A stretch of 25,026 bases of DNA from positions 1-25,026 of the forward strand of contig JAPWVC010000006.1 of NCBI GenBank assembly GCA_028275195.1, in the 5' to 3' direction. Numbering within the stretch: the stretch's first letter is position 1; every line of letters starts with the position of its first letter. The notes under the pieces were generated by a model. It did not search any database and was not told the origin of the DNA. It saw only the letters and a list, made by a program, of their open reading frames with translations. This stretch comes from Candidatus Acetothermia bacterium. GTDB taxonomy: Bacteria; Bipolaricaulota; Bipolaricaulia; RBG-16-55-9; JANLFV01. A program made the position numbers and the translations under genes. This document shows positions 15,061 through 21,437 of the stretch, in pieces.

Positions 15061-15089
15061 ATCTTACCAGCCTTCGGGCTCCGATGCAA
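15061..15089 (-). promoter_or_regulatory. Sigma70-type promoter of the DUF502 / Crp-like operon
   Basis: On the minus strand TTGCAT (15084-15089) and TAAGAT (15061-15066) are 17 bp apart. The predicted start near 15054 leaves a leader of about 10 nt before ATG 15044. Confidence 0.7.
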
Positions 15090-15120
15090 CCGGCGCGGCT
15101 CCCGCCGGCCTGGCGAGGGG

Positions 15121-15168
15121 AAAAGAAAAGCAGAGGCCCCATGACATGAGCTCATGTCATGGGGCCTC
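15121..15168 (-). terminator. Rho-independent terminator of the cold-shock gene with a perfect 36-bp palindrome
   Basis: A perfect 18+18 palindrome runs from 15133 to 15168; its left half is GAGGCCCCATGACATGAG. On the minus strand it is followed by TGCTTTTCTTTT (15121-15132), a U-rich tail. It begins 35 nt after the csp stop codon. The stem is far longer than a typical terminator and has no unpaired loop bases in the DNA. Confidence 0.9.
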
Positions 15169-15203
15169 CCATCCGCTTTCGGGCAAGCTTCAGCTTAGTC
15201 TGG

Positions 15204-15407
15204 TCAGTCTAGCGGGACGACATTGACCGCCCTGGGGCCCTTGGGGTCCTGCTCGATGTCGAACTGGACCGCCTGGCCTTCGCGGAGGGTCCGGAAACCC
15301 TGGCCCTTGATCCCCGTGAAGTGGACGAAGAGCTCATCGCCGTTGTCTTGGGTGATGAAGCCGTAGCCCTTGGCGTTGTTGAACCACTTGACGGTCCCCT
15401 TAGCCAT
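15204..15407 (-). CDS. csp: Cold-shock domain protein (CspA family)
   Basis: A 67-residue single OB-fold RNA/DNA chaperone that melts secondary structure in mRNA. RNP1 is KGYGFI (13-18) and RNP2 is LFVHF (26-30); [15 protein letters not shown] is the classic opening. Length matches the family. ATG at 15407 is preceded by GGGAGG with a spacing of 6 nt. It is monocistronic: its own promoter lies about 160 nt upstream and a strong terminator follows. The long leader and the pairing of its ribosome binding site suggest post-transcriptional control (see the leader feature). Confidence 0.97.
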   Translation of the reverse strand: MAKGTVKWFNNAKGYGFITQDNGDELFVHFTGIKGQGFRTLREGQAVQFDIEQDPKGPRAVNVVPLD

Positions 15408-15567
15408 ATCGACCTCCCTGTCTGCTTAAATTTGACTGTTCTATTGCTGCCAGCCCAGGGAGGCCCGGTAAGGGGCCCCTTGCGGCGCGCATCTAGATCC
15501 AGTCATAAAGCGACTCCTGCCCCGACTGAGTAGGCCACGCACAACCACGACTCAATCCCTACTGCAG
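15408..15567 (-). promoter_or_regulatory. Long 5' leader of csp with Shine-Dalgarno-sequestering and competing hairpins
   Basis: Between the predicted start near 15567 and ATG 15407 lie about 160 nt without a gene. Read on the minus strand, the segment CAGGGAGG (15413-15420), which contains the ribosome binding site, is perfectly complementary to CCTCCCTG (15456-15463); a further G-U and C-G pair extend it to 10 bp with a 35-nt loop. A second helix pairs GGGGCCC (15473-15479) with GGGCCTC (15460-15466), 7 bp with one G-U and a 6-nt loop. The two helices share 15460-15463 and are mutually exclusive, which is the layout of an RNA switch. No folding calculation was run. Confidence 0.5.
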
Positions 15568-15574
15568 ACGCCCA

Positions 15575-15603
15575 AGTATATCGGCTGGGCCGGCGTCTGT
15601 CAA
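15575..15603 (-). promoter_or_regulatory. Strong sigma70-type promoter of csp
   Basis: On the minus strand a consensus TTGACA (15598-15603) and TATACT (15575-15580) are exactly 17 bp apart. The region also forms an inverted repeat, CAGACGCC/GGCGTCTG (15565-15572 and 15592-15599), which could end the upstream gene's transcript. Predicted start near 15567. Confidence 0.75.
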
Positions 15604-15606
15604 GGG

Positions 15607-15984
15607 CTACCGGCGGAAGAGGGTCGAGAGGACCTCCTGGATGAGCTTCTCCCAGCGAGCGGTGTCGATCTTCACGAGCGTCAGCTCGTTGCTCCCCCAG
15701 CTATACCGCTTTAAGCCCTCGATCCGCCGGAGTTGGGAGTCGATCCGGGCCCGGAGGGCCTCATCGAAGGCGAGCTCGGCGTTGAGGATGCCGATCGTGT
15801 CATCATCCCTATAGCGCTTGACGATGACCTCTGTCCCCTCATAGGGGACCTTGACGAGGATCTCGCCGTCCAAGCCGAAGCTAAGCTGGTCGTAGACCTG
15901 GGATCGGCCGAGCCTCATCCCGCCGAAGAAGGCTAATAAGATGAGGACGGCGATCGCACCCACGCCCAAGAAGAGCTTATTCAT
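15607..15984 (-). CDS. Hypothetical membrane-anchored protein
   Basis: Unrecognised 125-residue protein. Residues about 4-22 ([19 protein letters not shown]) form one membrane anchor or uncleaved signal, followed by a soluble domain of about 100 residues. This reads as short beta strands ([21 protein letters not shown]) and then charged helices. No Cys or obvious catalytic motif is present. ATG at 15984 follows a GGGGGAGTGAG stretch as ribosome binding site. It is a single gene with its own consensus promoter, divergent from prfA. The small anchored form fits a periplasm-facing accessory protein, but no function can be assigned. Confidence 0.75.
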   Translation of the reverse strand: MNKLFLGVGAIAVLILLAFFGGMRLGRSQVYDQLSFGLDGEILVKVPYEGTEVIVKRYRDDDTIGILNAELAFDEALRARIDSQLRRIEGLKRYSWGSNELTLVKIDTARWEKLIQEVLSTLFRR

Positions 15985-16006
15985 CTCACTCCCCCTATCT
16001 GTGGTA

Positions 16007-16034
16007 ATTATAACACGCCCGGTGGGGCGGTCAA
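16007..16034 (-). promoter_or_regulatory. Strong sigma70-type promoter of the 15607-15984 gene
   Basis: On the minus strand TTGACC (16029-16034) and a consensus TATAAT (16007-16012) are separated by 16 bp. It lies back to back with the prfA promoter, 5 bp apart. Confidence 0.75.
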
Positions 16035-16039
16035 GCCGG

Positions 16040-16068
16040 TTGCAAGGGCGAGGAGCAGGGGGTTTAAT
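16040..16068 (+). promoter_or_regulatory. Sigma70-type promoter of prfA
   Basis: TTGCAA (16040-16045) and TTTAAT (16063-16068) with a 17-bp spacer. The predicted start near 16075 is only about 3 nt before the prfA ATG, so the mRNA may be leaderless; no Shine-Dalgarno lies between them. Confidence 0.6.
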
Positions 16069-16077
16069 AAGGCGATC

Positions 16078-17169
16078 ATGACCATGGATATCCTGACGCG
16101 GCTGGCGGAGGCTGAGGCAGAGCTGCGGAAGCTGGAAGGGGAGCTAGAGAAGGCGGCCCTGGCCGGGACGAGGGAGTATGCCGAGCTCTCGCAGCGTTAT
16201 GCCCGGCTCAAGGAGCTGGCTGAACATTACAAGGAGCTGAAGCTCCTGGAGCAAGAGATCGCTGAGGAAGAAGCGATGCTCGCCGCGGAGGAGGACGACG
16301 AGCTGAAGGAGCTGATCCTCGATGAGCTCCGCCGCTCCCGAGAGCGGCGAGAGAGCCTCCTGGAGGAGATCCAGCTCCTCTTGGTCCCGGAGGACCCGCG
16401 GGATGCCAAGGGGGCGATCGTGGAGATCCGGGCCGGGGCTGGAGGGGAGGAGTCGGCCCTCTTCGCGGCCGACCTCTTCCGGATGTATCAGAAGTATGCG
16501 GAGAGGAAGGGGCTCAAGATCGATGTGATGGACTCCCATCCTACCCCGCTTGGGGGGTTCAAGTCCATCATCTTCGCCGTCGAGGGGCGCGGGGCCTACG
16601 GCTTATTCAAGTTCGAGAGCGGGGTCCACCGGGTCCAGCGGGTCCCCGTGACCGAGGCCTCGGGGAGAATCCATACCTCGACGGCCTCGGTAGCCGTCCT
16701 CCCCGAGACTGAGGAGGTTGAGCTGCACATCGACGAGGAGGAGCTGGAGATCGAGACCTTCCGCTCATCGGGCCCGGGAGGGCAGCATGCCAACCGGACC
16801 GAATCGGCCGTCCGGATCAAGCATAAGCCGACGGGGCTGGTCGTGACCTGCCAGGACGCCCGTTCCCAGCACAAGAACAAAGAGAAGGCCCTCAAGATCT
16901 TAAGGGCCCGGCTCAAGGAGCGGCTGGAAGAGGAGCAAGAGGAGGAGCTGACCGCGGCCCGGCGGTCCCAGATCGGCCGGGCGATGCGGAGCGAGAAGGT
17001 CCGGACCTACAACTTCCCCCAGAACCGGGTGACCGACCACCGGATCGACCTCACCCTCTACCAACTGGAGGAGGTCCTGGCCGGAGACCTCGATCCGCTC
17101 ATCACCGCACTGGCGAAGGCCGAGCGGGAAGAGCGCCTGGCAGAGGTCCTAGGCAGCCCTGCCAGCTAA
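16078..17169 (+). CDS. prfA: Peptide chain release factor 1
   Basis: RF1 recognises UAA and UAG and releases the finished protein. The 363 residues are full length. The codon-recognition loop reads [20 protein letters not shown], a PxT (PVT) type as in RF1 rather than the SPF of RF2. The catalytic GGQ is at 234-236 in [20 protein letters not shown] at 16078 or the in-frame ATG at 16084 (M-T-M-D) could be used; the first is kept because it fits the predicted near-leaderless transcript. The usual neighbour prmC, which methylates the GGQ Gln, does not follow; the next gene is convergent. Confidence 0.97.
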   Translation: MTMDILTRLAEAEAELRKLEGELEKAALAGTREYAELSQRYARLKELAEHYKELKLLEQEIAEEEAMLAAEEDDELKELILDELRRSRERRESLLEEIQLLLVPEDPRDAKGAIVEIRAGAGGEESALFAADLFRMYQKYAERKGLKIDVMDSHPTPLGGFKSIIFAVEGRGAYGLFKFESGVHRVQRVPVTEASGRIHTSTASVAVLPETEEVELHIDEEELEIETFRSSGPGGQHANRTESAVRIKHKPTGLVVTCQDARSQHKNKEKALKILRARLKERLEEEQEEELTAARRSQIGRAMRSEKVRTYNFPQNRVTDHRIDLTLYQLEEVLAGDLDPLITALAKAEREERLAEVLGSPAS

Positions 17170-17182
17170 AAGGCTATCTAGG
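17148..17182. terminator. Imperfect hairpin across the convergent prfA / acyl-CoA synthetase ends
   Basis: CCTAG-GC-AGCC (17148-17158) faces GGCT-AT-CTAGG (17172-17182), giving 9 perfect pairs, one possible G-U and one mismatch around a 13-nt loop. It covers both stop codons, which are only 8 nt apart. No long U-run is present. A bidirectional terminator is likely from position but unproven. Confidence 0.4.
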
Positions 17183-19280
17183 CGAGGAGGAGCCGGACAT
17201 CGAGGGCCAGGAGCCCATCCTCGCGGAGGAGCAGCGGGTTGATATCTAGCTCCTCAATCCGCGGCTGGGCGAGCAGGAGCCGCGAGATCTTCAAGATCGC
17301 ATCGATTAGGGCCTGCCGGTCGAGCGGGGGCCTCCCGCGGAAGCCGGAGAGCAATGGCTCCAGCCCTAGCTCCTCGATCATCTCTTCAGCCTCCGCTTCG
17401 GTCAGGGGGGCCACTCTGAGCGCGGTCTTGGCCAAAAGCTCGGTGTAGATCCCCCCGAGGCCGAGCAGGACCACCGGCCCGAAGGCCCGCTCCCTCCTCC
17501 CGCCGAGGATCAGCTCCTCCCCGCCGGAGGCCATCCTCTGGAGGAGGACCCCCTCGATCTCGGCCGCGGGGACCCGCTCTTTGATCCGGGTGAGCAAGGC
17601 CCGGTATTCCCGCGCCAATTGGGCTTCGTCCTTAATATTTAAGGCCAGCCCGCCGAGCTCGGTTTTGTGGAGCACTTGAGGAGAGATGAGCTTCAGTGCC
17701 AGGGGATAGCCGAGGCGCTTCGCGCCTTCGATGGCCTCCTCCAGGGTCTTGGCCTTCGCCCAGGGCGGGAGGGGGATCCCCAGGGCCTCGAGCACCTCGA
17801 AGGCCGCATCGAGGGGGAGGGCCCCCGAGCCGCGCCTACTCAAGATTCCCTCGATCTGGCCATTGATCCGAGGGCCAGAATTCGCATCCGCGATGGCTCC
17901 CAAGCTCGGCACGGCCGATAAGCGTTCCCGCTGGCGATGGTAGTCCCGAGCGGCGGCTAGGGCCTGGAGGGCTTCCTCGATCCCGAGGAAGAAGGGCCAA
18001 TCGAGCTCCCGCTCCAGCCTCGCCAATTCCTCCCGCTCGGAGAAGAGGACAAGGGCTACAGGCTTGCCATAGTGGCTGGAGAGGGCCTTCACCCTTGCTA
18101 CTAATTCGCGGGTCTGCGAGCCCTCGGTCTTCGCCCCGTAGGTGTGGACGAGAAGGATCGCGTCCACGCCTTCCATTTGGAGGCACTGCTCGGTGATCCA
18201 GGCATAGAGTCGGAGGTCGAAGAGGTCGCCCAGATCTAGAGGGTTGGTCGGGCGGATCACCTTGGCCCGGAAGAGGTTCTGGACCTGTGCTAAGAATTCT
18301 TCAGGGAGCTGGTAGAGCCGGAAGCCCGCGGCCTCGGCCCCGTCGGCCGAGATCACGGCGTGGCCGCCGGTCCGGGCGATGATCGCCAACTGATCGCCCT
18401 GGATCGGGGGAAGGGAGAGGGCCTTAGCACAGTTCACCGCGGCCCGGAAGTCGGGAACCCGGATCAGCCCGGCCTGCCTCGCGGCGGCGCTCACCACCCG
18501 GTCATCATTGGCCAGTGCGGCGGTATGCGACTTGGCGATGGCCCGGCTCGCCTGGCCCCGATGGGCCTTGTGCAATAAGATCGGCTTCTCTGAAGCCCGA
18601 GCCAGCTCCATCAGCCGCCGGCCATCCTCGATCCCCTCGAGGTAGAGGATGATCAGCTCCGTCCCGGGGTCGGCGAGCAGATACTCCAGGTAGTCCAGCT
18701 CGTTGAGGTCCAGCTTGTTCCCGATGCTCACGACCTTGTTCACCCCCAGGCCGGGGACGGAGAGGAGATTGGCATAAGTGAGGGCTACTCCCCCGCTCTG
18801 GGAGACCACCGAGACCCGCCCGGGCCGCGCGGCGGAGCGGCTCACTGGGACGAAGGGTAGGCAGAGGCCGTTCTCCAGATTGATGATCGAGAGGCAGTTC
18901 GGCCCGACGAACCTGATCCCCCACCGCCTCGCCACTTCCAGGAGATGGGCCTCGAGGAGCCAGCCCTCCTCGGAGAACTCAGAGAACCCTGCCGACTCGA
19001 TGACCGCCCAGCGGATCCCCTTCCGGCCGCAGCGGTCCAAGAGGTCGGGGATGAGGGGAGCGGGGGTGAGGAAGACCGCTAGATCTATGCCTTCTGGTAG
19101 CTCCTCGACCGCGCTAAGGATCTGGATCCCGAAGACCTCACCCCGCTCCCTTCCGACCGCGTAGATCTTCCCCTGATAGCCGAACTCAAGGAGGTTGGCG
19201 ATGATGTTCTTCCCCAAGTTCTCAGCCCTCGGGGAGACCCCGAGGACCACGAGGCTCTCGGGGTAGAAGATCTTCCTCAT
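17178..19280 (-). CDS. Acetate/acyl-CoA ligase (ADP-forming), fused alpha-beta type
   Basis: Makes ATP from ADP and phosphate while converting acetyl-CoA or another acyl-CoA to the free acid, a fermentation energy step in archaea and some anaerobic bacteria. The 700 residues hold a CoA-binding Rossmann domain (about 1-130), a succinyl-CoA-ligase-like region with the phospho-acceptor His in KSHTAALA (H252), a second ligase domain, and an ATP-grasp domain (about 480-700, KLISPQVLHKTELGGLALNI, VLLGLGGIYTELLAK, IEELDINPLLL). Both subunit types are fused in one chain. There is no GNAT domain, so it is not a Pat-type acetyltransferase. It starts 5 nt after the outer-membrane-like gene, without a clear Shine-Dalgarno. 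Confidence 0.92.
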   Translation of the reverse strand: MRKIFYPESLVVLGVSPRAENLGKNIIANLLEFGYQGKIYAVGRERGEVFGIQILSAVEELPEGIDLAVFLTPAPLIPDLLDRCGRKGIRWAVIESAGFSEFSEEGWLLEAHLLEVARRWGIRFVGPNCLSIINLENGLCLPFVPVSRSAARPGRVSVVSQSGGVALTYANLLSVPGLGVNKVVSIGNKLDLNELDYLEYLLADPGTELIILYLEGIEDGRRLMELARASEKPILLHKAHRGQASRAIAKSHTAALANDDRVVSAAARQAGLIRVPDFRAAVNCAKALSLPPIQGDQLAIIARTGGHAVISADGAEAAGFRLYQLPEEFLAQVQNLFRAKVIRPTNPLDLGDLFDLRLYAWITEQCLQMEGVDAILLVHTYGAKTEGSQTRELVARVKALSSHYGKPVALVLFSEREELARLERELDWPFFLGIEEALQALAAARDYHRQRERLSAVPSLGAIADANSGPRINGQIEGILSRRGSGALPLDAAFEVLEALGIPLPPWAKAKTLEEAIEGAKRLGYPLALKLISPQVLHKTELGGLALNIKDEAQLAREYRALLTRIKERVPAAEIEGVLLQRMASGGEELILGGRRERAFGPVVLLGLGGIYTELLAKTALRVAPLTEAEAEEMIEELGLEPLLSGFRGRPPLDRQALIDAILKISRLLLAQPRIEELDINPLLLREDGLLALDVRLLLA

Positions 19281-19285
19281 CCGGA

Positions 19286-20407
19286 CTAAAAGACAGAGTA
19301 GCTGGCACTGAGGGAGAACTCCTTGACCCAGTCCTCATAGTCGCTCGCGCGCTGCAAGGAGAGGTCCGCCGTCAGGCTCCACCCCGCTCCCCCAGTGAAG
19401 AGGAGTTTAAGCTCGAGGGCATGGATATCTAAGGGCTGGGGCGCGGCCCCCGGCTGCTGGAGCCGGAGGAAGGCATAGCTGGCGGTATAGCTCAGGGTCG
19501 GGCTCACGCGCTGGGAGTAACTCACCAATCCGCTGATGGAGTAATTCTCCATGAACTCAAAGGAGGAGTTAAGCTCCAGCTTCGCCAGGAGTTGGCTGTC
19601 CAGGCTCGGGGCGGTCGCGTAGTTCAGCTCAGCTCGGGTCAGGAAGTCCGGCGGCCCGCCCAAGGGATCGCTGACCTCATATCCCAGGCCGGCGCGGATG
19701 TCCCAGCCGCAGAGCCGCTTGTCCCCTGCCGCCTTGATCGCCTCCTCGATCCGGAGGAGCTCGACCGCTCCGAGCTTCCCCGCGGCCACTAGCCCGGTCT
19801 TCTCGATCAATTCCGCCACCTTTTGGACGAGCTGCTCGAGCTTCTCGTATTCCACCTGCCTCCCGATCTCCTGGGCGATCGCCAGGAGGGCCTCATCGGG
19901 GAGGGGGCCCTTTAGACTCTTCATCTCCAGGAGCATCCCCCCGATCCGCATGGCTTTGGCCAAGGGGGTGACATCGCGGAACCTCCCGTAGCCCGAGCCA
20001 GTAATGATATTGACCCCGGGGGCCCTGTAGGCCGAGGAGAGGCGGAGGACCGCTCCACCGAAGCCGAAGATATCGCCCTTCTCCCAGTAGAGCTGGTAGT
20101 TTCCGGTCCCGAGGCCGCTGTAGCTCATCTCGCCCTGGTTGTAGCTGAGCCGGGCATTCGCTCTGGCATTGTAGCCATAGGAGGCGGAGTCGAAGAGGTT
20201 CAGGAAGTCCAGGACGAATGAACCACCGATAGTGTTCGAGCGGTTGTCGCGATATTGATCGTCGAAGGAGCGGTAGCTGAAGCCGAGATCGAGGGCCCCA
20301 TAGCGGCTCTCCGGCGGGGTATAGCTGCAGAGCGGGACCGCCAGTCCACCGGCCGCTAAGCCGCCCAGGAGCACCCCCGCGATCAGCAACGCTAGGACCT
20401 TACGCAT
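19286..20407 (-). CDS. Putative outer-membrane beta-barrel protein with helical insert
   Basis: A 373-residue exported protein. Residues 1-24 are a signal peptide (MRK, then a Leu/Ala/Gly-rich core ending near AVPLC). The rest alternates polar and hydrophobic residues as in beta strands (ALDLGFSYRSF, ARANARLSYN) and ends EFSLSASYSVF, with the C-terminal Phe and preceding amphipathic strand needed for outer-membrane insertion. About residues 145-230 form a helical, charged insert (DVTPLAKAMRIGGMLLEM, EYEKLEQLVQKVAELIEK) between the two barrel halves. ATG at 20407 is preferred over GTG 20416 since GAGGTG lies 6 nt before the ATG. No specific family is recognised. It implies a diderm envelope. 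Confidence 0.8.
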   Translation of the reverse strand: MRKVLALLIAGVLLGGLAAGGLAVPLCSYTPPESRYGALDLGFSYRSFDDQYRDNRSNTIGGSFVLDFLNLFDSASYGYNARANARLSYNQGEMSYSGLGTGNYQLYWEKGDIFGFGGAVLRLSSAYRAPGVNIITGSGYGRFRDVTPLAKAMRIGGMLLEMKSLKGPLPDEALLAIAQEIGRQVEYEKLEQLVQKVAELIEKTGLVAAGKLGAVELLRIEEAIKAAGDKRLCGWDIRAGLGYEVSDPLGGPPDFLTRAELNYATAPSLDSQLLAKLELNSSFEFMENYSISGLVSYSQRVSPTLSYTASYAFLRLQQPGAAPQPLDIHALELKLLFTGGAGWSLTADLSLQRASDYEDWVKEFSLSASYSVF

Positions 20408-20449
20408 CTTGATCACCTCTTTCTTTCTCGATCCGAGATTTAACCCTAG

Positions 20450-20472
20450 TTTAAACCCCAGCCCGGGCTGGG
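20450..20472 (-). terminator. Candidate terminator after the patatin gene
   Basis: The perfect palindrome at 20457-20472 would form a GC-only stem about 35 nt after the patatin stop, followed on the minus strand by GTTTAAA, a short U-run. It overlaps the promoter described for the next gene. Confidence 0.5.
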
Positions 20473-20477
20473 TGCAA
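20450..20477 (-). promoter_or_regulatory. Promoter of the outer-membrane-like gene, with a GC palindrome in its spacer
   Basis: On the minus strand TTGCAC (20472-20477) and TTTAAA (20450-20455) are 16 bp apart. The spacer is almost wholly a 16-bp perfect palindrome, CCCAGCCCGGGCTGGG (20457-20472). The same palindrome could serve as the terminator of the upstream patatin gene. Confidence 0.45.
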
Positions 20478-20506
20478 TGACCTTGGTTACATTTACATTT
20501 GGCCCC

Positions 20507-21436
20507 CTAGCTCCGGGAGAGAATCAGCCGCTCGATCTGAGGGATGGCCTCCCTTGCCGCGGCCTCGCCGGCCTTGATCCCCCGCTCGGCCTGATGGTAA
20601 CGGGGCGGATTCGCCGCAAACTCCGGCCGGATGAGGACCTCCGGCGGGGCGAGCCTCAGGTTCAGCTCGACGATCCGTCGCTGGAGGACGACCGAGGCGA
20701 GGATGAGGGTATTGATCACATTCGGAGCGGTCTGGCGGAGCGCCGCCCGCTCCTCTTCTGTAAGGTGGCGGAGCTGGCCGGCCCAGCTCTCGGGGAGGAG
20801 GCCCCGTAGCCGGCCCTCGACCAGCCTGAGCGCCCGCTGGGGGAGGCCCGGGGCGGGCTGCCGCGGCGAGAGCCGCGGGTAGTAGCTTAAATCGACAGCG
20901 ATCACCACCTCTGCCCCGAGCCGGCGGGCCACATCGACCGGGAGGGGATTGACCAGCCCGCCGTCGACGAGGACCTGGCCCTCCCGTTCGACCGGGACGA
21001 ACAGCCCGGGGATCGAGGAGCTGGCCCGGAGGGCCTCGACCAGCGGCCCCTCCTGTAAGATGACCTCACAGCCGGTCACGAGGTCCGCGGCCACGGCCGC
21101 GAACTTGCGCGGGAGCTCCTCGATCTTAGCTCCCCCGAGGAGCCCTTGGAGCATCCTCAAGACACTGCTCCCGCTCGACCAGCCGCGGATGGGGAAGGTG
21201 GGGAGGAAGCTCTTGGCTACCCTCAAGAGGTCGGTCTTGAGCCACTCCTCTTCGATCCTGGGGAGGGGAACTCCGGCGGCATAGGCCCCTCCGACCAGCG
21301 CGCCTATCGAGGTCCCGACGATGATGTCGATTGGGATCCCATGTTCCTCCAGGACCTTGAGGACCCCGACATGGGCCGCCCCGCGCGGCCCGCCGGTAGA
21401 GAGAGCCAGCCCGACTAGAGGCCTTTCCATCTCCAT
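20507..21436 (-). CDS. Patatin-like phospholipase (RssA-type)
   Basis: A predicted Ser-Asp lipid acyl hydrolase. The 309 residues show the glycine-rich oxyanion loop STGGPRGAAHVGVL (13-26), the nucleophile elbow GTSIG (S43) and the catalytic Asp in DGGLVNPLPV (D158). No signal peptide is seen, so it acts in the cytoplasm or on the inner membrane face. GGGAGG lies 7 nt before ATG 21436, within the end of ubiB. A second ATG two codons later is also possible. It is the last gene of a three-gene operon, one base after the ubiB stop. The real substrate is unknown. Confidence 0.93.
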   Translation of the reverse strand: MEMERPLVGLALSTGGPRGAAHVGVLKVLEEHGIPIDIIVGTSIGALVGGAYAAGVPLPRIEEEWLKTDLLRVAKSFLPTFPIRGWSSGSSVLRMLQGLLGGAKIEELPRKFAAVAADLVTGCEVILQEGPLVEALRASSSIPGLFVPVEREGQVLVDGGLVNPLPVDVARRLGAEVVIAVDLSYYPRLSPRQPAPGLPQRALRLVEGRLRGLLPESWAGQLRHLTEEERAALRQTAPNVINTLILASVVLQRRIVELNLRLAPPEVLIRPEFAANPPRYHQAERGIKAGEAAAREAIPQIERLILSRS

Positions 21437-21437
21437 C

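Noticed and set aside
15045..15155. N-terminal extension of the DUF502 protein to 15155
   Set aside because: It would start inside the csp terminator palindrome, run through a good promoter, and has no similarity to the family.
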